From: an uncultured Muribaculaceae bacterium
Lineage (GTDB): Bacteria > Bacteroidota > Bacteroidia > Bacteroidales > Muribaculaceae
Length of the DNA stretch: 64,000 bases
Direction of reading: 5' to 3'
NCBI GenBank assembly: GCA_910589425.1
Contig: CAJUSZ010000004.1
Coordinates: 1-64,000, forward strand
This document shows, in pieces, positions 18,516 to 26,083 of this stretch (the first letter of the stretch is position 1; each line of letters begins with the position of its first letter). The position numbers were made by a program, and so were the translations under genes. The notes under the pieces were generated by a model. That model was given only the letters and a program-made list of their open reading frames with translations, searched no databases and had not been told where the DNA came from.

Positions 18516-20525
18516 ATGAAAAAGAGTTTAGTTTCACTACTCATGCTGCTTGTGGCAGCCGTGGCGTTCGCGCAGCCTGTCGCATGGAGCTTCAAGCTCG
18601 TGGGCGACAAGACCGAATCGCCCAGCGTCAAAATCACGGCTACGGTCGCGCCCGGATTCCATCTCTATTCCCAGGACAACCCCGACGGGGGCGGCGTCCC
18701 CCTGCAATTCTTCGTGGACACGAAGGGCTGCAAGGCAGTGGGAAAACCGACCGCCGACAAAGCCTACCAGAAGGCGTTCAGCGACATCTTCGAGACAAAC
18801 GAGCATTTCTACACCGGAACCGTAACCTTCACCCAGAAACTCAAGGCCACCGACAAGAACTTCTCGGTCAACATCGAACTGAAAGGCCAGGCGTGCAATG
18901 ACTCCGGCTGCATGCCGCTCCACGCCCAGCATTCCTTCAGCGGCACAGCCCCCGTCTCGGAGAAAGACGCCGAGGCAGCGGCCGAGGAGGAGAAAGCCGA
19001 GCAGACAGCCCTCGCCGTAGACTCGCTCCAGCAGGCCGACGGCGCGCTCCAGCCCGGCGCCGACGAGGCGATCATGGGCTCGGACAAGGACTGGTGGACC
19101 AACGTCGAGGCCGAACTCAAGGCGCTCGAGGCCAATCCCCAGGAATCGTCGCGCAGCATCTGGTATATCCTCATAGCCGGATTCATCGGCGGACTGATCG
19201 CCCTGGTAACCCCATGCGTATGGCCGATGATCCCGATGACGGTGAGCTTCTTCCTCAAGCAGAACAAGTCGCGCCGCAAATCGATCACAAGCGCCGTGAT
19301 CTACGGCGTGTCGATCATCGTGATCTACGTGGCCCTCGGCCTGATCGTAACGCTGCTCTTCGGAGCCTCGGCGCTCAACGACCTCGCCACATCGGCCATC
19401 TTCAACATAATCTTCTTCCTGCTGCTGGTGCTGTTCGCCATCTCGTTCATGGGAGGATTCGAGCTTACTCTCCCCGCCTCCTGGACCAACAAGATGGACT
19501 CCAAGGTGGACACCACCACAGGCATGCTCTCCATCTTCTTCATGGCCTTCACGCTCGTGCTTGTCTCCTTCTCCTGCACAGGCCCGATCATCGGCACCCT
19601 GCTCGTGGAGGCTGCCGCCACCAGCAACTTCCTCTCCCCGGCCGTGGGCATGTTCGGCTTCGCGCTCGCCCTCGCCCTCCCCTTCACTCTCTTCGCCATG
19701 TTCCCGACCATGCTCAAGTCGATGCCCAAGAGCGGCGGCTGGCTCAACACGGTCAAGGTGGTTCTCGGCTTCCTCGAACTCGCCCTGGCGCTGAAGTTCC
19801 TCTCGGTGGCCGACCTCGCCTACGGATGGCGCATACTCGACCGCGAGGTATTCGTCTCGCTCTGGATCATCATCTTCGCCCTGCTCGGCGTCTACCTGCT
19901 CGGCAAGCTCACATTCCCCCACGACTCGAAAGTGGAGCGCGTCAGCGTGCCCCGCTTCCTGATGGCCTGCATCTCCCTCGCTTTCGCCGTCTACATGCTC
20001 CCCGGCCTCTGGGGCGCGCCGCTCAAATCGATCAGCGCCTTCGCTCCGCCGGCCCACACGCAGGACTTCTCGCTCTTCGAGGGTGATGTCTCCGCCCAGG
20101 TGGACGACTACGAGGAGGGAATGCGCCTCGCCCAGAAACTCGGCAAGCCGCTCCTGATCGACTTCTCCGGCCACGGCTGCGTGAACTGCCGCAAGATGGA
20201 GGCCGCCGTCTGGACCGATCCCGACGTGAAGAAATCGATCGACAACGATTATGTACTCGTAACGCTGATGGTCGACGAGAAGAAGGAACTTCCCGAACCG
20301 ATCAAGATCACCGAGGCCGACGGCACGATCCGCACGCTCCGCACCGTGGGCGACAAGTGGAGCTATCTGCAGCGCTCCAAGTTCGGAGCCAACGCGCAGC
20401 CTTTCCACGTGCTGCTCGACAACAACGGTAAACCTCTGGCCCCCGCCTTTGTCTATAAGGAAGACGTGCCGGGCTACAAGGCGTTCCTCAAGCAGGGTCT
20501 CGAAAACTACCAGAAGGGGAAATGA
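18516..20525 (+). CDS. dsbD: Thiol:disulfide interchange protein DsbD family
   Basis: A 669-residue inner-membrane reductase that passes electrons from cytoplasmic thioredoxin to extracytoplasmic partners. Order: signal peptide (1-20), DsbD alpha-like domain with Cys127 and Cys132 (ACNDSGCMPL), a Glu/Ala-rich linker, and an eight-helix transmembrane part from about residue 205 to 490 with the paired cysteines Cys234 (TPCVWPM) and Cys354 (SCTGPI). The last domain is thioredoxin-like with CVNC (Cys555, Cys558). All six redox cysteines are present, so it should be active. The following TlpA and Omp28 proteins are natural electron acceptors. Confidence 0.95.
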   Translation: MKKSLVSLLMLLVAAVAFAQPVAWSFKLVGDKTESPSVKITATVAPGFHLYSQDNPDGGGVPLQFFVDTKGCKAVGKPTADKAYQKAFSDIFETNEHFYTGTVTFTQKLKATDKNFSVNIELKGQACNDSGCMPLHAQHSFSGTAPVSEKDAEAAAEEEKAEQTALAVDSLQQADGALQPGADEAIMGSDKDWWTNVEAELKALEANPQESSRSIWYILIAGFIGGLIALVTPCVWPMIPMTVSFFLKQNKSRRKSITSAVIYGVSIIVIYVALGLIVTLLFGASALNDLATSAIFNIIFFLLLVLFAISFMGGFELTLPASWTNKMDSKVDTTTGMLSIFFMAFTLVLVSFSCTGPIIGTLLVEAAATSNFLSPAVGMFGFALALALPFTLFAMFPTMLKSMPKSGGWLNTVKVVLGFLELALALKFLSVADLAYGWRILDREVFVSLWIIIFALLGVYLLGKLTFPHDSKVERVSVPRFLMACISLAFAVYMLPGLWGAPLKSISAFAPPAHTQDFSLFEGDVSAQVDDYEEGMRLAQKLGKPLLIDFSGHGCVNCRKMEAAVWTDPDVKKSIDNDYVLVTLMVDEKKELPEPIKITEADGTIRTLRTVGDKWSYLQRSKFGANAQPFHVLLDNNGKPLAPAFVYKEDVPGYKAFLKQGLENYQKGK

Positions 20526-20545
20526 TCTCCCGCAACCGACTAACA

Positions 20546-20574
20546 CCGTGCCGCGGAGTTGCTCTGCGGCACGG
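20546..20574 (+). other. Stem-loop in the dsbD-tlpA gap
   Basis: A 9-bp stem (20546-20554 with 20566-20574) without a T-run, 20 bases after the dsbD stop. It may trim or stabilise the operon mRNA or partly attenuate it. Confidence 0.5.
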
Positions 20575-20614
20575 GAACCAAACCAACAGTAACTAACAAA
20601 AAAACATCACAGAT

Positions 20615-21112
20615 ATGAAAAAATTCCGCCTCTTCGCCCTTGTCGCCACCCTTTTCGTGGCTCTCGGAGCGATGGCCGAGCTTCCCTCGGTGAAACTCAA
20701 AGACATCAACGGCAACAATGTGGACACATCCACCCTCTCGAACGACGGCAAGCCTTTCATCATCGACTTCTTCGCCACCTGGTGCAAGCCCTGCAACCGC
20801 GAGCTCGACGCCATCAACGAGGTCTATGCCGACTGGCAGGAGGAGACCGGCGTGAAGGTGATCTGCGTCAGCATCAACGAAGCCCAGGACACCAACAAGG
20901 TGAAACCCCTCGTAGACTCCAAAGGCTGGGAATTCGAGACAGTGCTTCTCGACCCCAACAGCGATCTGCTCCACTCGCTCGGCGGCCAGATGATCCCCTA
21001 CGTGGTGATCTGCGACGGCAACGGCAACATCGTCGACACCCGCAACGGCTACATCGAGGGTTCGGAATCGCACCTTATCGAGAAAGTGCGTGAACTCGTC
21101 AATTCAAAATAA
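20615..21112 (+). CDS. TlpA-like thioredoxin family protein
   Basis: A 165-residue exported thioredoxin-fold protein. The signal peptide ends at about residue 21 (ALGAMA). The active site FFATWCKPC places the redox pair at Cys57 and Cys60, and the cis-Pro loop is GGQMIPYVV. Such proteins reduce disulfides outside the cytoplasm, typically recharged by DsbD or CcdA, and dsbD is directly upstream. There is no lipobox, so it is probably free in the periplasm. AhpC/TSA-type relatives are the alternative reading, but WCKPC and the length favour TlpA/ResA. Confidence 0.92.
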   Translation: MKKFRLFALVATLFVALGAMAELPSVKLKDINGNNVDTSTLSNDGKPFIIDFFATWCKPCNRELDAINEVYADWQEETGVKVICVSINEAQDTNKVKPLVDSKGWEFETVLLDPNSDLLHSLGGQMIPYVVICDGNGNIVDTRNGYIEGSESHLIEKVRELVNSK

Positions 21113-21144
21113 CACCAACCGGTGATTGACAGCCTCGGAAAAAG

Positions 21145-21174
21145 GGCTATAGCCGCCATTGGCCGGCTATAGCC
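21145..21174 (+). other. Stem-loop in the tlpA-DUF6029 gap
   Basis: An 11-bp stem (21145-21155 with 21164-21174) in which each arm is itself built on the palindrome GGCTATAGCC, followed by TTTCGG. It is a candidate attenuator or processing site. Confidence 0.5.
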
Positions 21175-21212
21175 TTTCGGACGTCAATGACCATCCATCC
21201 AACACCTGACAG

Positions 21213-22901
21213 ATGAAACTGCAAGGAATCACGACAGCGGCGCTCCTGTGCGCCCTCGCCGCCCCCGGCGCCCAGGCTTTCAAGATAGGCAGCGGCGTTA
21301 CGGTGCGCGGTAGCATCCAGGCCGACATCCTCTTCCCCCAGTATGACGCCAAGATCGGCACCGAGAAGACTTCGGAAGACATTCAGGCCAACATCTACGC
21401 CGACGTGCAGGCTATCTCGAAATATGTAGACGGAGGGATCCGTCTGGAATATCTGGAGCATCCGCTCCCCGGATTCCGTCCCGGATTCAAGGGATGGGGC
21501 CTGTCGAATATCTTCGTCAAAGGAAAATACAAGGGATTCGAGCTTACAGCCGGCGACTTCTACGAGCAGTTCGGCTCCGGATTCATCCTCCGCGCCTACG
21601 AGGAACGCTCGCTCGGAGTGGACAACTCGATCCGCGGCGGACGCCTCAAGGTGAACGCCATCGACGGCGTGCGCCTGACGGCTCTCGGAGGCGTGCAGCG
21701 CCGCTACTGGGACTGGAGTACACGCTCCTCGCTCTTCGGCGCCGACGGCGAGATAGACCTCGACCGCTACATCAAGAGCATGGACCGCAAGAACATGAAG
21801 TGGATGTTTGGCGCGTCGTGGATACTCAAGCATGAGCGCGACGAACTCGTGCCGGTCGACATCTCGCCCGACTACGCGCTCCGCGTGCCGATGAACGTCA
21901 ACGCTTTCGACGTCCGCACACGCTACAGCGTAGGCGGATTCAGCGCCCTGGCCGAATACGCATGGAAGAGCCAGGATCCGTCGCGTCCCAACGGCTACAT
22001 CTACAAGAACGGTTCGGCGGCGATGCTCTCGCTCACATACTCGAAGAAGGGTCTGTCGGCCCTGCTCCAGGCCAAGAGGTCGGAGAACATGGACTTCCGC
22101 TCGCTCCGCTCGGGCGCGATCGCCGACCAGTTCTTCATCAACAACATGCCCGCCTTCGCCTACCAGCACACCTACTCGCTGGCGTCGATGTATCCCTACG
22201 CCACCCAGGCGGCCGGCGGAGAATGGGCCTTCGAGGGCAACTTCGCCTACAAGTTCCCGCGCAACACCCCGCTCGGCGGAAAATACGGCACCAAGATCAC
22301 GTTCAACGCATCGGTGATCCTCGGCCTCGACAAGAGCTACTACTACAAGGAGGATCTCATCGGCGCCCCCGGATCGACCCAGTATGGCACGGACGGATAC
22401 ACCAGCGCGTTCTTCAAGATGGGACAGCGCTACTATGAGGACTACAACATCCAGATCGAGAAGAAATTCTCGCGCGTGTTCAACATGACGTTCATGTATA
22501 TGTTCCAGCGCTACAACAACGCTGTCCTCAAGACATCCGAGGAGGGAGACAAGACGATCTACAGCAACATCTTCGTCTACGACGGACGCTACCGCCTCTC
22601 GAACAAGTTCATCCTCCGCACCGAACTCCAGTATCTCCACACACGCCAGGATCTCGGACAATGGGTCTACGGCCTCGCCGAACTCGCATGGCTGCCCTAC
22701 ATGATGTTCTCCGTCTCGGACCAGTGGAACACGTCGCACGGCACCCACTACTACATGGCGGCCATCACCGGCAACTATAAGGCCAACCGCCTGATGGTGA
22801 GCTACGGCCTGACACGCGCCGGCTACAACTGCTCCGGAGGCGTGTGCCGCTACGTGCCCGCCACCAAGGGTTTCCAGATTTCTTACAACTACACATTCTA
22901 A
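21213..22901 (+). CDS. DUF6029 family outer-membrane beta-barrel protein
   Basis: A 562-residue protein with a signal peptide (residues 1-22, ending APGAQA). It is rich in alternating aromatic and polar residues typical of barrel strands and ends in an aromatic residue (FQISYNYTF), as expected for an outer-membrane barrel. The fold and pattern fit DUF6029, a Bacteroidota family found beside TlpA- and Omp28-type genes. Function is not known. There is a Cys pair near the C-terminus (YNCSGGVCRYVP), which is notable in this thiol-linked operon. The Omp28 lipoprotein gene follows after 17 bases. Confidence 0.82.
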   Translation: MKLQGITTAALLCALAAPGAQAFKIGSGVTVRGSIQADILFPQYDAKIGTEKTSEDIQANIYADVQAISKYVDGGIRLEYLEHPLPGFRPGFKGWGLSNIFVKGKYKGFELTAGDFYEQFGSGFILRAYEERSLGVDNSIRGGRLKVNAIDGVRLTALGGVQRRYWDWSTRSSLFGADGEIDLDRYIKSMDRKNMKWMFGASWILKHERDELVPVDISPDYALRVPMNVNAFDVRTRYSVGGFSALAEYAWKSQDPSRPNGYIYKNGSAAMLSLTYSKKGLSALLQAKRSENMDFRSLRSGAIADQFFINNMPAFAYQHTYSLASMYPYATQAAGGEWAFEGNFAYKFPRNTPLGGKYGTKITFNASVILGLDKSYYYKEDLIGAPGSTQYGTDGYTSAFFKMGQRYYEDYNIQIEKKFSRVFNMTFMYMFQRYNNAVLKTSEEGDKTIYSNIFVYDGRYRLSNKFILRTELQYLHTRQDLGQWVYGLAELAWLPYMMFSVSDQWNTSHGTHYYMAAITGNYKANRLMVSYGLTRAGYNCSGGVCRYVPATKGFQISYNYTF

Positions 22902-22918
22902 AGCACTCAGAAAAAAAG

Positions 22919-23683
22919 ATGAAGATAAAATCGCTTTTCGCAGCGGCGCTCGCCCTGCTCACCCTCGCGGGCTGCGACCAGGTGAAGGAGAATGACCGCT
23001 ATGTGGCCGTGGAGGGTGAGATAAGCTCCACCCGCGTGGTGCTTCTCGAAGACTTCACCGGCCAGCGCTGCACCAACTGCCCCAACGCACACCGCACCGT
23101 GCAGCAGATCAAGGAACGCTACGGCCACCAGGTGGTCTGCGTCAGCATCGGCAGCGGCGCCCTGGGCATTGCCTTCCCCCGCGGACTCAAGACCCAGCAG
23201 GGCGAGAAATATGCCGTGGCCGCCGGAATCACCACGTGGCCTTCGGGAATCGTGAACCGCGCCACCTCGCCGCTCGACTACGGCGACTGGATGGGTTCGG
23301 TCAAGACCGCGCTCAAGAATGACCCCAAGGTGCTTCTCTCGCTCGACGCCAGAATAGCCGACGGCAAGGTAAGCGTATCGGCCGAGATGGATCCTAAGGA
23401 GAACATCAACGGCAGCCTCCAGCTCTGGCTGGTGCAGAACGACGTGATAGCCTCGCAGCTCGACAACGGCACCGAGATCGCCGACTATTCCCATCAGGAT
23501 GTGTTCCGCGCATGTATCAACGGCCAGAACGGCGAGACAGTCAGCCTCGTGGCCGGAGAGAAGAAGACCATGACCGGCGAGCTTGCCATCGATTCCCGCT
23601 GGACCGGCGGCGACTTTGTGGTGGTAGGCTTAGTCTACGACGGCACCGGCGTGCTTCAGGCAGCCGAGGTCCACGCCAGATAA
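22919..23683 (+). CDS. Omp28-related lipoprotein with thioredoxin-like CxxC
   Basis: A 254-residue lipoprotein. The lipobox LAGC places the lipidated cysteine at residue 19. The segment EDFTGQRCTNCPNAH (Cys51, Cys54) is a thioredoxin-like active site, and WPSGIVNR provides the cis-Pro-type loop. The same two motifs occur in the 1270-residue secreted protein (FTGQTCTNCPQG and PSGRVNR). The rest is a beta-rich domain (DPKVLLSLDARI, SLQLWLVQNDVIASQ) as in Omp28 relatives from Porphyromonas. The ATG at 22919 is chosen because the signal sequence starts there. It is probably an outer-membrane thiol protein supplied through DsbD. Confidence 0.88.
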   Translation: MKIKSLFAAALALLTLAGCDQVKENDRYVAVEGEISSTRVVLLEDFTGQRCTNCPNAHRTVQQIKERYGHQVVCVSIGSGALGIAFPRGLKTQQGEKYAVAAGITTWPSGIVNRATSPLDYGDWMGSVKTALKNDPKVLLSLDARIADGKVSVSAEMDPKENINGSLQLWLVQNDVIASQLDNGTEIADYSHQDVFRACINGQNGETVSLVAGEKKTMTGELAIDSRWTGGDFVVVGLVYDGTGVLQAAEVHAR

Positions 23684-23703
23684 CCACTGACAGCAGAATA
23701 TAA

Positions 23704-23743
23704 TCCTCCGGGCTGCCTTCCCCGCGGAACGGAGTCCGGAGGA
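23704..23743 (+). other. Stem-loop before the small secreted protein gene
   Basis: An 8-bp stem (23704-23711 with 23736-23743) in the 98-base gap, a third GC-rich hairpin at a junction of this operon. Confidence 0.45.
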
Positions 23744-23781
23744 CAGAAACAGAAAACTAACTAATTAAATCCAATAATCGT

Positions 23782-24426
23782 ATGAAAAAAATCTACGCAC
23801 TTGCAATCGCAGCCGCATGCTGCCTCGGCGCCAACGCCCAGGATCTCTATTTCACCGTAAACGGCGTGAAAGTTGATAATGGCGCATCCATTGACCTCAC
23901 TAACGATATCGAGGATCAGGGAAACGGTTTCTACCAGTATGTGCCCCACCTCTACGTAGTTTCGACAAAGACCGGCACAGCTAACCTGAAGATTGACAAC
24001 GACCACACAACCGTAGCCCCCGAACTGGACGCCGACTGGGTTTACGGTGCTGAGTTCTCATTCTCCGCCTGCGCCTTCGGTGCATGCAAACCGATCGCCA
24101 GCGGCGGCATTCTCGAAGAAACGGGCACTCTGAACGCCAACGATCCTTTCGACATGCAGGCTGAGTTCGTTCTCTCGCTCGGCGAGAAAGAGGTTCTCGG
24201 CAACCTTAACGTGGACGGCAAGGTTATCGTAACAGCCACTATGGGCAGCGAGACAGCCACAGTCACTCTTACCGTGAAGAGAGACTATGCCGGCGTTGAC
24301 GGCGTGGAGATCGACGAGAACGCTCCCGCCGAGTATTTCGACCTCCAGGGCCGCAAGATCGCCAACCCCGAGAAGGGCCTCTACATCGTGCGCCAGGGCA
24401 ACAAGGTGAGCAAAGTTATTCGTTGA
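23782..24426 (+). CDS. Small secreted protein with Por-like C-terminal tail
   Basis: A 214-residue exported protein of unknown function. The signal peptide ends near residue 19 (CCLGANAQ). The middle is a single beta-rich domain (residues 22-165) with a Cys pair (SACAFGACKPI). The tail YFDLQGRKIANPEKGLYIV and final KVSKVIR match the short C-terminal sorting-type pattern seen in the three minus-strand secreted proteins. It is the last gene of the dsbD run and is followed by a strong hairpin. It may be a client of the thiol proteins encoded upstream; this is inference from position and cysteines. Confidence 0.7.
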   Translation: MKKIYALAIAAACCLGANAQDLYFTVNGVKVDNGASIDLTNDIEDQGNGFYQYVPHLYVVSTKTGTANLKIDNDHTTVAPELDADWVYGAEFSFSACAFGACKPIASGGILEETGTLNANDPFDMQAEFVLSLGEKEVLGNLNVDGKVIVTATMGSETATVTLTVKRDYAGVDGVEIDENAPAEYFDLQGRKIANPEKGLYIVRQGNKVSKVIR

Positions 24427-24556
24427 GTACGAAGTACTGAGTACTGAGTACAAAGTAGTGAATGCATCGAAAGCGCGGATTCCAGCCGGGATCCGCGCTT
24501 TCTAATTAAGAATCTGCAAATACTGAGGAGGGAGTACGTAGTTCTGAGTACAAAGT
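24425..24556. repeat. GAGTAC-type short repeats, left cluster
   Basis: The 13-mer CTGAGTACAAAGT occurs at 24444-24456 and 24544-24556, exactly 100 bases apart. GTACGAAGTAC at 24427-24437 returns at 25526-25536, on the other side of the two-gene accessory unit. Confidence 0.65.
24470..24501 (+). terminator. Terminator of the dsbD operon
   Basis: Stem of 11 perfect pairs (24470-24480 with 24491-24501) plus three more inner pairs, loop AGCC, followed by CTAATTAAG. It resembles the hairpin at 10059-10088 in its GCGCGGAT/ATCCGCGC core. Confidence 0.65.
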
Positions 24557-24605
24557 TTTGAGGATTAAGTATTGAGTTGTAAGAAGCAAAAAGTAAACCT
24601 ATCAG

Positions 24606-24636
24606 TTGCATTTTATCTAGTTATTTCTTAACTTTG
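24606..24636 (+). promoter_or_regulatory. Predicted promoter of the toxin-antitoxin-like pair
   Basis: TTG at 24606-24608, 20 bases, then TAACTTTG at 24629-24636. The first gene starts 25 bases after the -7 box. Confidence 0.6.
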
Positions 24637-24660
24637 CAATAATTAAAGTGTTTATAAAAT

Positions 24661-25212
24661 ATGAAATTTGTAAGGATTATTCCTAAATACAACCATTTAT
24701 GGGCTGTCAAGTCTCCAGATGAAGAAGCTGATGAGTTAACACTTTTGTTCCGTAAGTGGAACAATGCTGAATACTTGTTAGATTTTTTTATGGAGAATTT
24801 TGATGATCTTAAAAGTTTCTTCAAGATTGAACGCCTCGATCAGGCCGTAGAAGATACTCTTGAAGATGCGGAAGCTCTTGAAGAAATGGTTCTTGATTTT
24901 CCTTACACAGAGAACCTTGATGAGCTGTTCAAGCCTTTGGATATTACGGACACCAGAATGTCAGAATTAACAAGAGAGAAAGCCCGTAACTGGGATAGAG
25001 ACACCCACGCGAGTTGGCTCAGGATTTATGCGATAAGGCTGGAACCAAATGTATATGTCGTTACGGGCGGCGCAATCAAATTGAGCCGAACCATGCAGGA
25101 ACGTGAGCATACGGCACTCGAACTTGAAAAGCTCAACCTCTGCAAGGCTTTCCTGAAAGCCAATGGCGTTTTCGACCAAGACAGTTTTGTTGAACTCACT
25201 AATGAAGAATAA
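24661..25212 (+). CDS. Unrecognised 183-residue protein, possible toxin of a two-gene unit
   Basis: I cannot name a family with certainty. The N-terminal 110 residues are acidic and helical (DEEADELTLLFRKWNNAEY, LEDAEALEEMVLDF). The C-terminal part holds a short beta stretch (WLRIYAIRLEPNVYVVTGG) followed by AIKLSRTMQERE, which recalls RelE/HigB-like toxins where a strand ends with a Lys/Arg-rich helix. It is followed directly by an HTH gene, the usual order for HigBA-type pairs. Base composition is much richer in AT than in the surrounding genes, which suggests transfer. The toxin reading is inference from layout. Confidence 0.6.
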   Translation: MKFVRIIPKYNHLWAVKSPDEEADELTLLFRKWNNAEYLLDFFMENFDDLKSFFKIERLDQAVEDTLEDAEALEEMVLDFPYTENLDELFKPLDITDTRMSELTREKARNWDRDTHASWLRIYAIRLEPNVYVVTGGAIKLSRTMQEREHTALELEKLNLCKAFLKANGVFDQDSFVELTNEE

Positions 25213-25213
25213 T

Positions 25214-25519
25214 ATGGCAAGCAAGGCAATCAAATTTTTAGAGGCTCATCAAAGTAAGACACCGTCGCGCTTTGCAGAAGAGGCAACCTGGCGCAAAGAA
25301 AATGCAAGCTGGCTTCGTTGGTCGCGTCAACTTGCTGTTACTCTAATCGGTTACATGCAGGATAACGGGATGAAGCGTGCTGACCTCGCTTCTAAACTTG
25401 GAGTTACACCCCAATATGTCAGCAAACTGCTTTCAGGCACTGAAAACCTCAGCTTCAAGAGCATAGCCAATATCGAAGAAAAGTTAGGCATTTCCTGTTT
25501 AGCCATTTGTAAGGGTTAA
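25214..25519 (+). CDS. XRE-family helix-turn-helix protein, possible antitoxin
   Basis: A 101-residue DNA-binding protein. Residues 45-95 form an XRE-type HTH (MKRADLASKLGVTPQYVSKL, then LSGTENLSFKSIANIEEKLG). The N-terminal helix (KFLEAHQSKTPSRFAEEATW) may contact the partner. The start is placed at 25214, one base after the upstream stop; an ATG at 25202 would overlap it by 11 bases. It is translationally close to the 183-residue gene and probably represses their shared promoter at 24606-24636. It shares the same AT-rich composition. Confidence 0.8.
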   Translation: MASKAIKFLEAHQSKTPSRFAEEATWRKENASWLRWSRQLAVTLIGYMQDNGMKRADLASKLGVTPQYVSKLLSGTENLSFKSIANIEEKLGISCLAICKG

Positions 25520-25523
25520 GTCT

Positions 25524-25556
25524 AAGTACGAAGTACAGAGGATTGAGGATTGAGGA
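25524..25556. repeat. GTAC/GAGGATT short repeats, right cluster
   Basis: AAGTACGAAGTAC (25524-25536) and tandem GAGGATT units (25539-25555) resemble the left cluster at 24425-24575, which also has GAGGATT. The two clusters enclose the accessory gene pair. Confidence 0.55.
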
Positions 25557-25575
25557 ACAAAACTTCATACTCATC

Positions 25576-25660
25576 TTGGGTTGAAAAGTGTATTTTTTCG
25601 TTGCTAATTTGGGTTGAAAAGTGTGGTTTTTTATCCTGAAAATGGATTGAAAAGTGTGAA
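25576..25660. repeat. Phased 33-bp tandem repeat (TTGAAAAGTGT core)
   Basis: TTGAAAAGTGT starts at 25581, 25614 and 25647, a period of exactly 33 bases. On the minus strand each unit would encode 11 residues with the core HTFQ or YTFQ (HTFQSIFRIK, HTFQPKLATK, YTFQPKMSMK), but no supported gene contains them. It lies just before the DUF4143 gene remnant. Confidence 0.75.
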
Positions 25661-25718
25661 TAATGCTTTGTTGTAGTATATAAAAGACTATATACCAACA
25701 CCTTGCATCCAACAATAA

Positions 25719-25997
25719 ATATTCTATTACGACAACCGGTCGCGGGGCGAGGTGGACTATCTGATCGACGATTTTGAATCGCTTTCCGTAGTCCCCGTGG
25801 AAGTCAAATCCGGAAAGGACTACAAGCGACACAGCGCCCTGTCGAGGTTTGTGGCCACTCCCGACTACGGGATCAAGAGAGGGGTGGTGCTTTCCAATGA
25901 CCGGAAGGTGGAAACGGCCGGAAAGATCGTCTACATGCCCGTATATTACTCAATGTTTCTCGGGACTTCGGCTGAAGGCCGGGAAATACTGATCTGA
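25719..25997 (+). pseudogene. 3' remnant of a DUF4143-type AAA ATPase gene
   Basis: An open frame from about 25719 with no proper start encodes the C-terminal 92 residues of a DUF4143 ATPase (YYDNRSRGEVDYLID, VVPVEVKSGKDYKRH, and the GREILI-like end). A stop lies directly before it (25716-25718), and the ATPase domain is missing. Complete proteins of this family are about 380-400 residues. This is therefore a truncated copy, probably cut when the repeats or the accessory unit arrived. The nuclease-like fold of the remnant makes activity unlikely. Confidence 0.8.
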
Positions 25998-26083
25998 GCG
26001 CGTTTCGGCAGCCGGACGATAGAAGTTACAAGCAGGGACAGAAACGGCGCGAGAGGGGCTTAAAATGACCTGAACAGGGATTG

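Noticed and set aside
18537..20546. A 669-codon open frame on the minus strand opposite dsbD
   Set aside because: It is a mirror of the GC-rich codon use of dsbD; the protein has no known motif and is rich in His, Arg and Glu as such mirrors are.
25576..25660. CRISPR array
   Set aside because: The 33-bp units are nearly contiguous with no unique spacers, there are only three, and no cas gene is present.
25455..25832. A minus-strand protein containing the HTFQ repeats
   Set aside because: It runs over the stop side of the HTH gene and the DUF4143 remnant, and nothing outside the repeat looks like protein; kept only as a repeat observation.
24425..26083. Prophage or insertion sequence
   Set aside because: No transposase, integrase or phage structural gene is seen; only small accessory genes and repeats.
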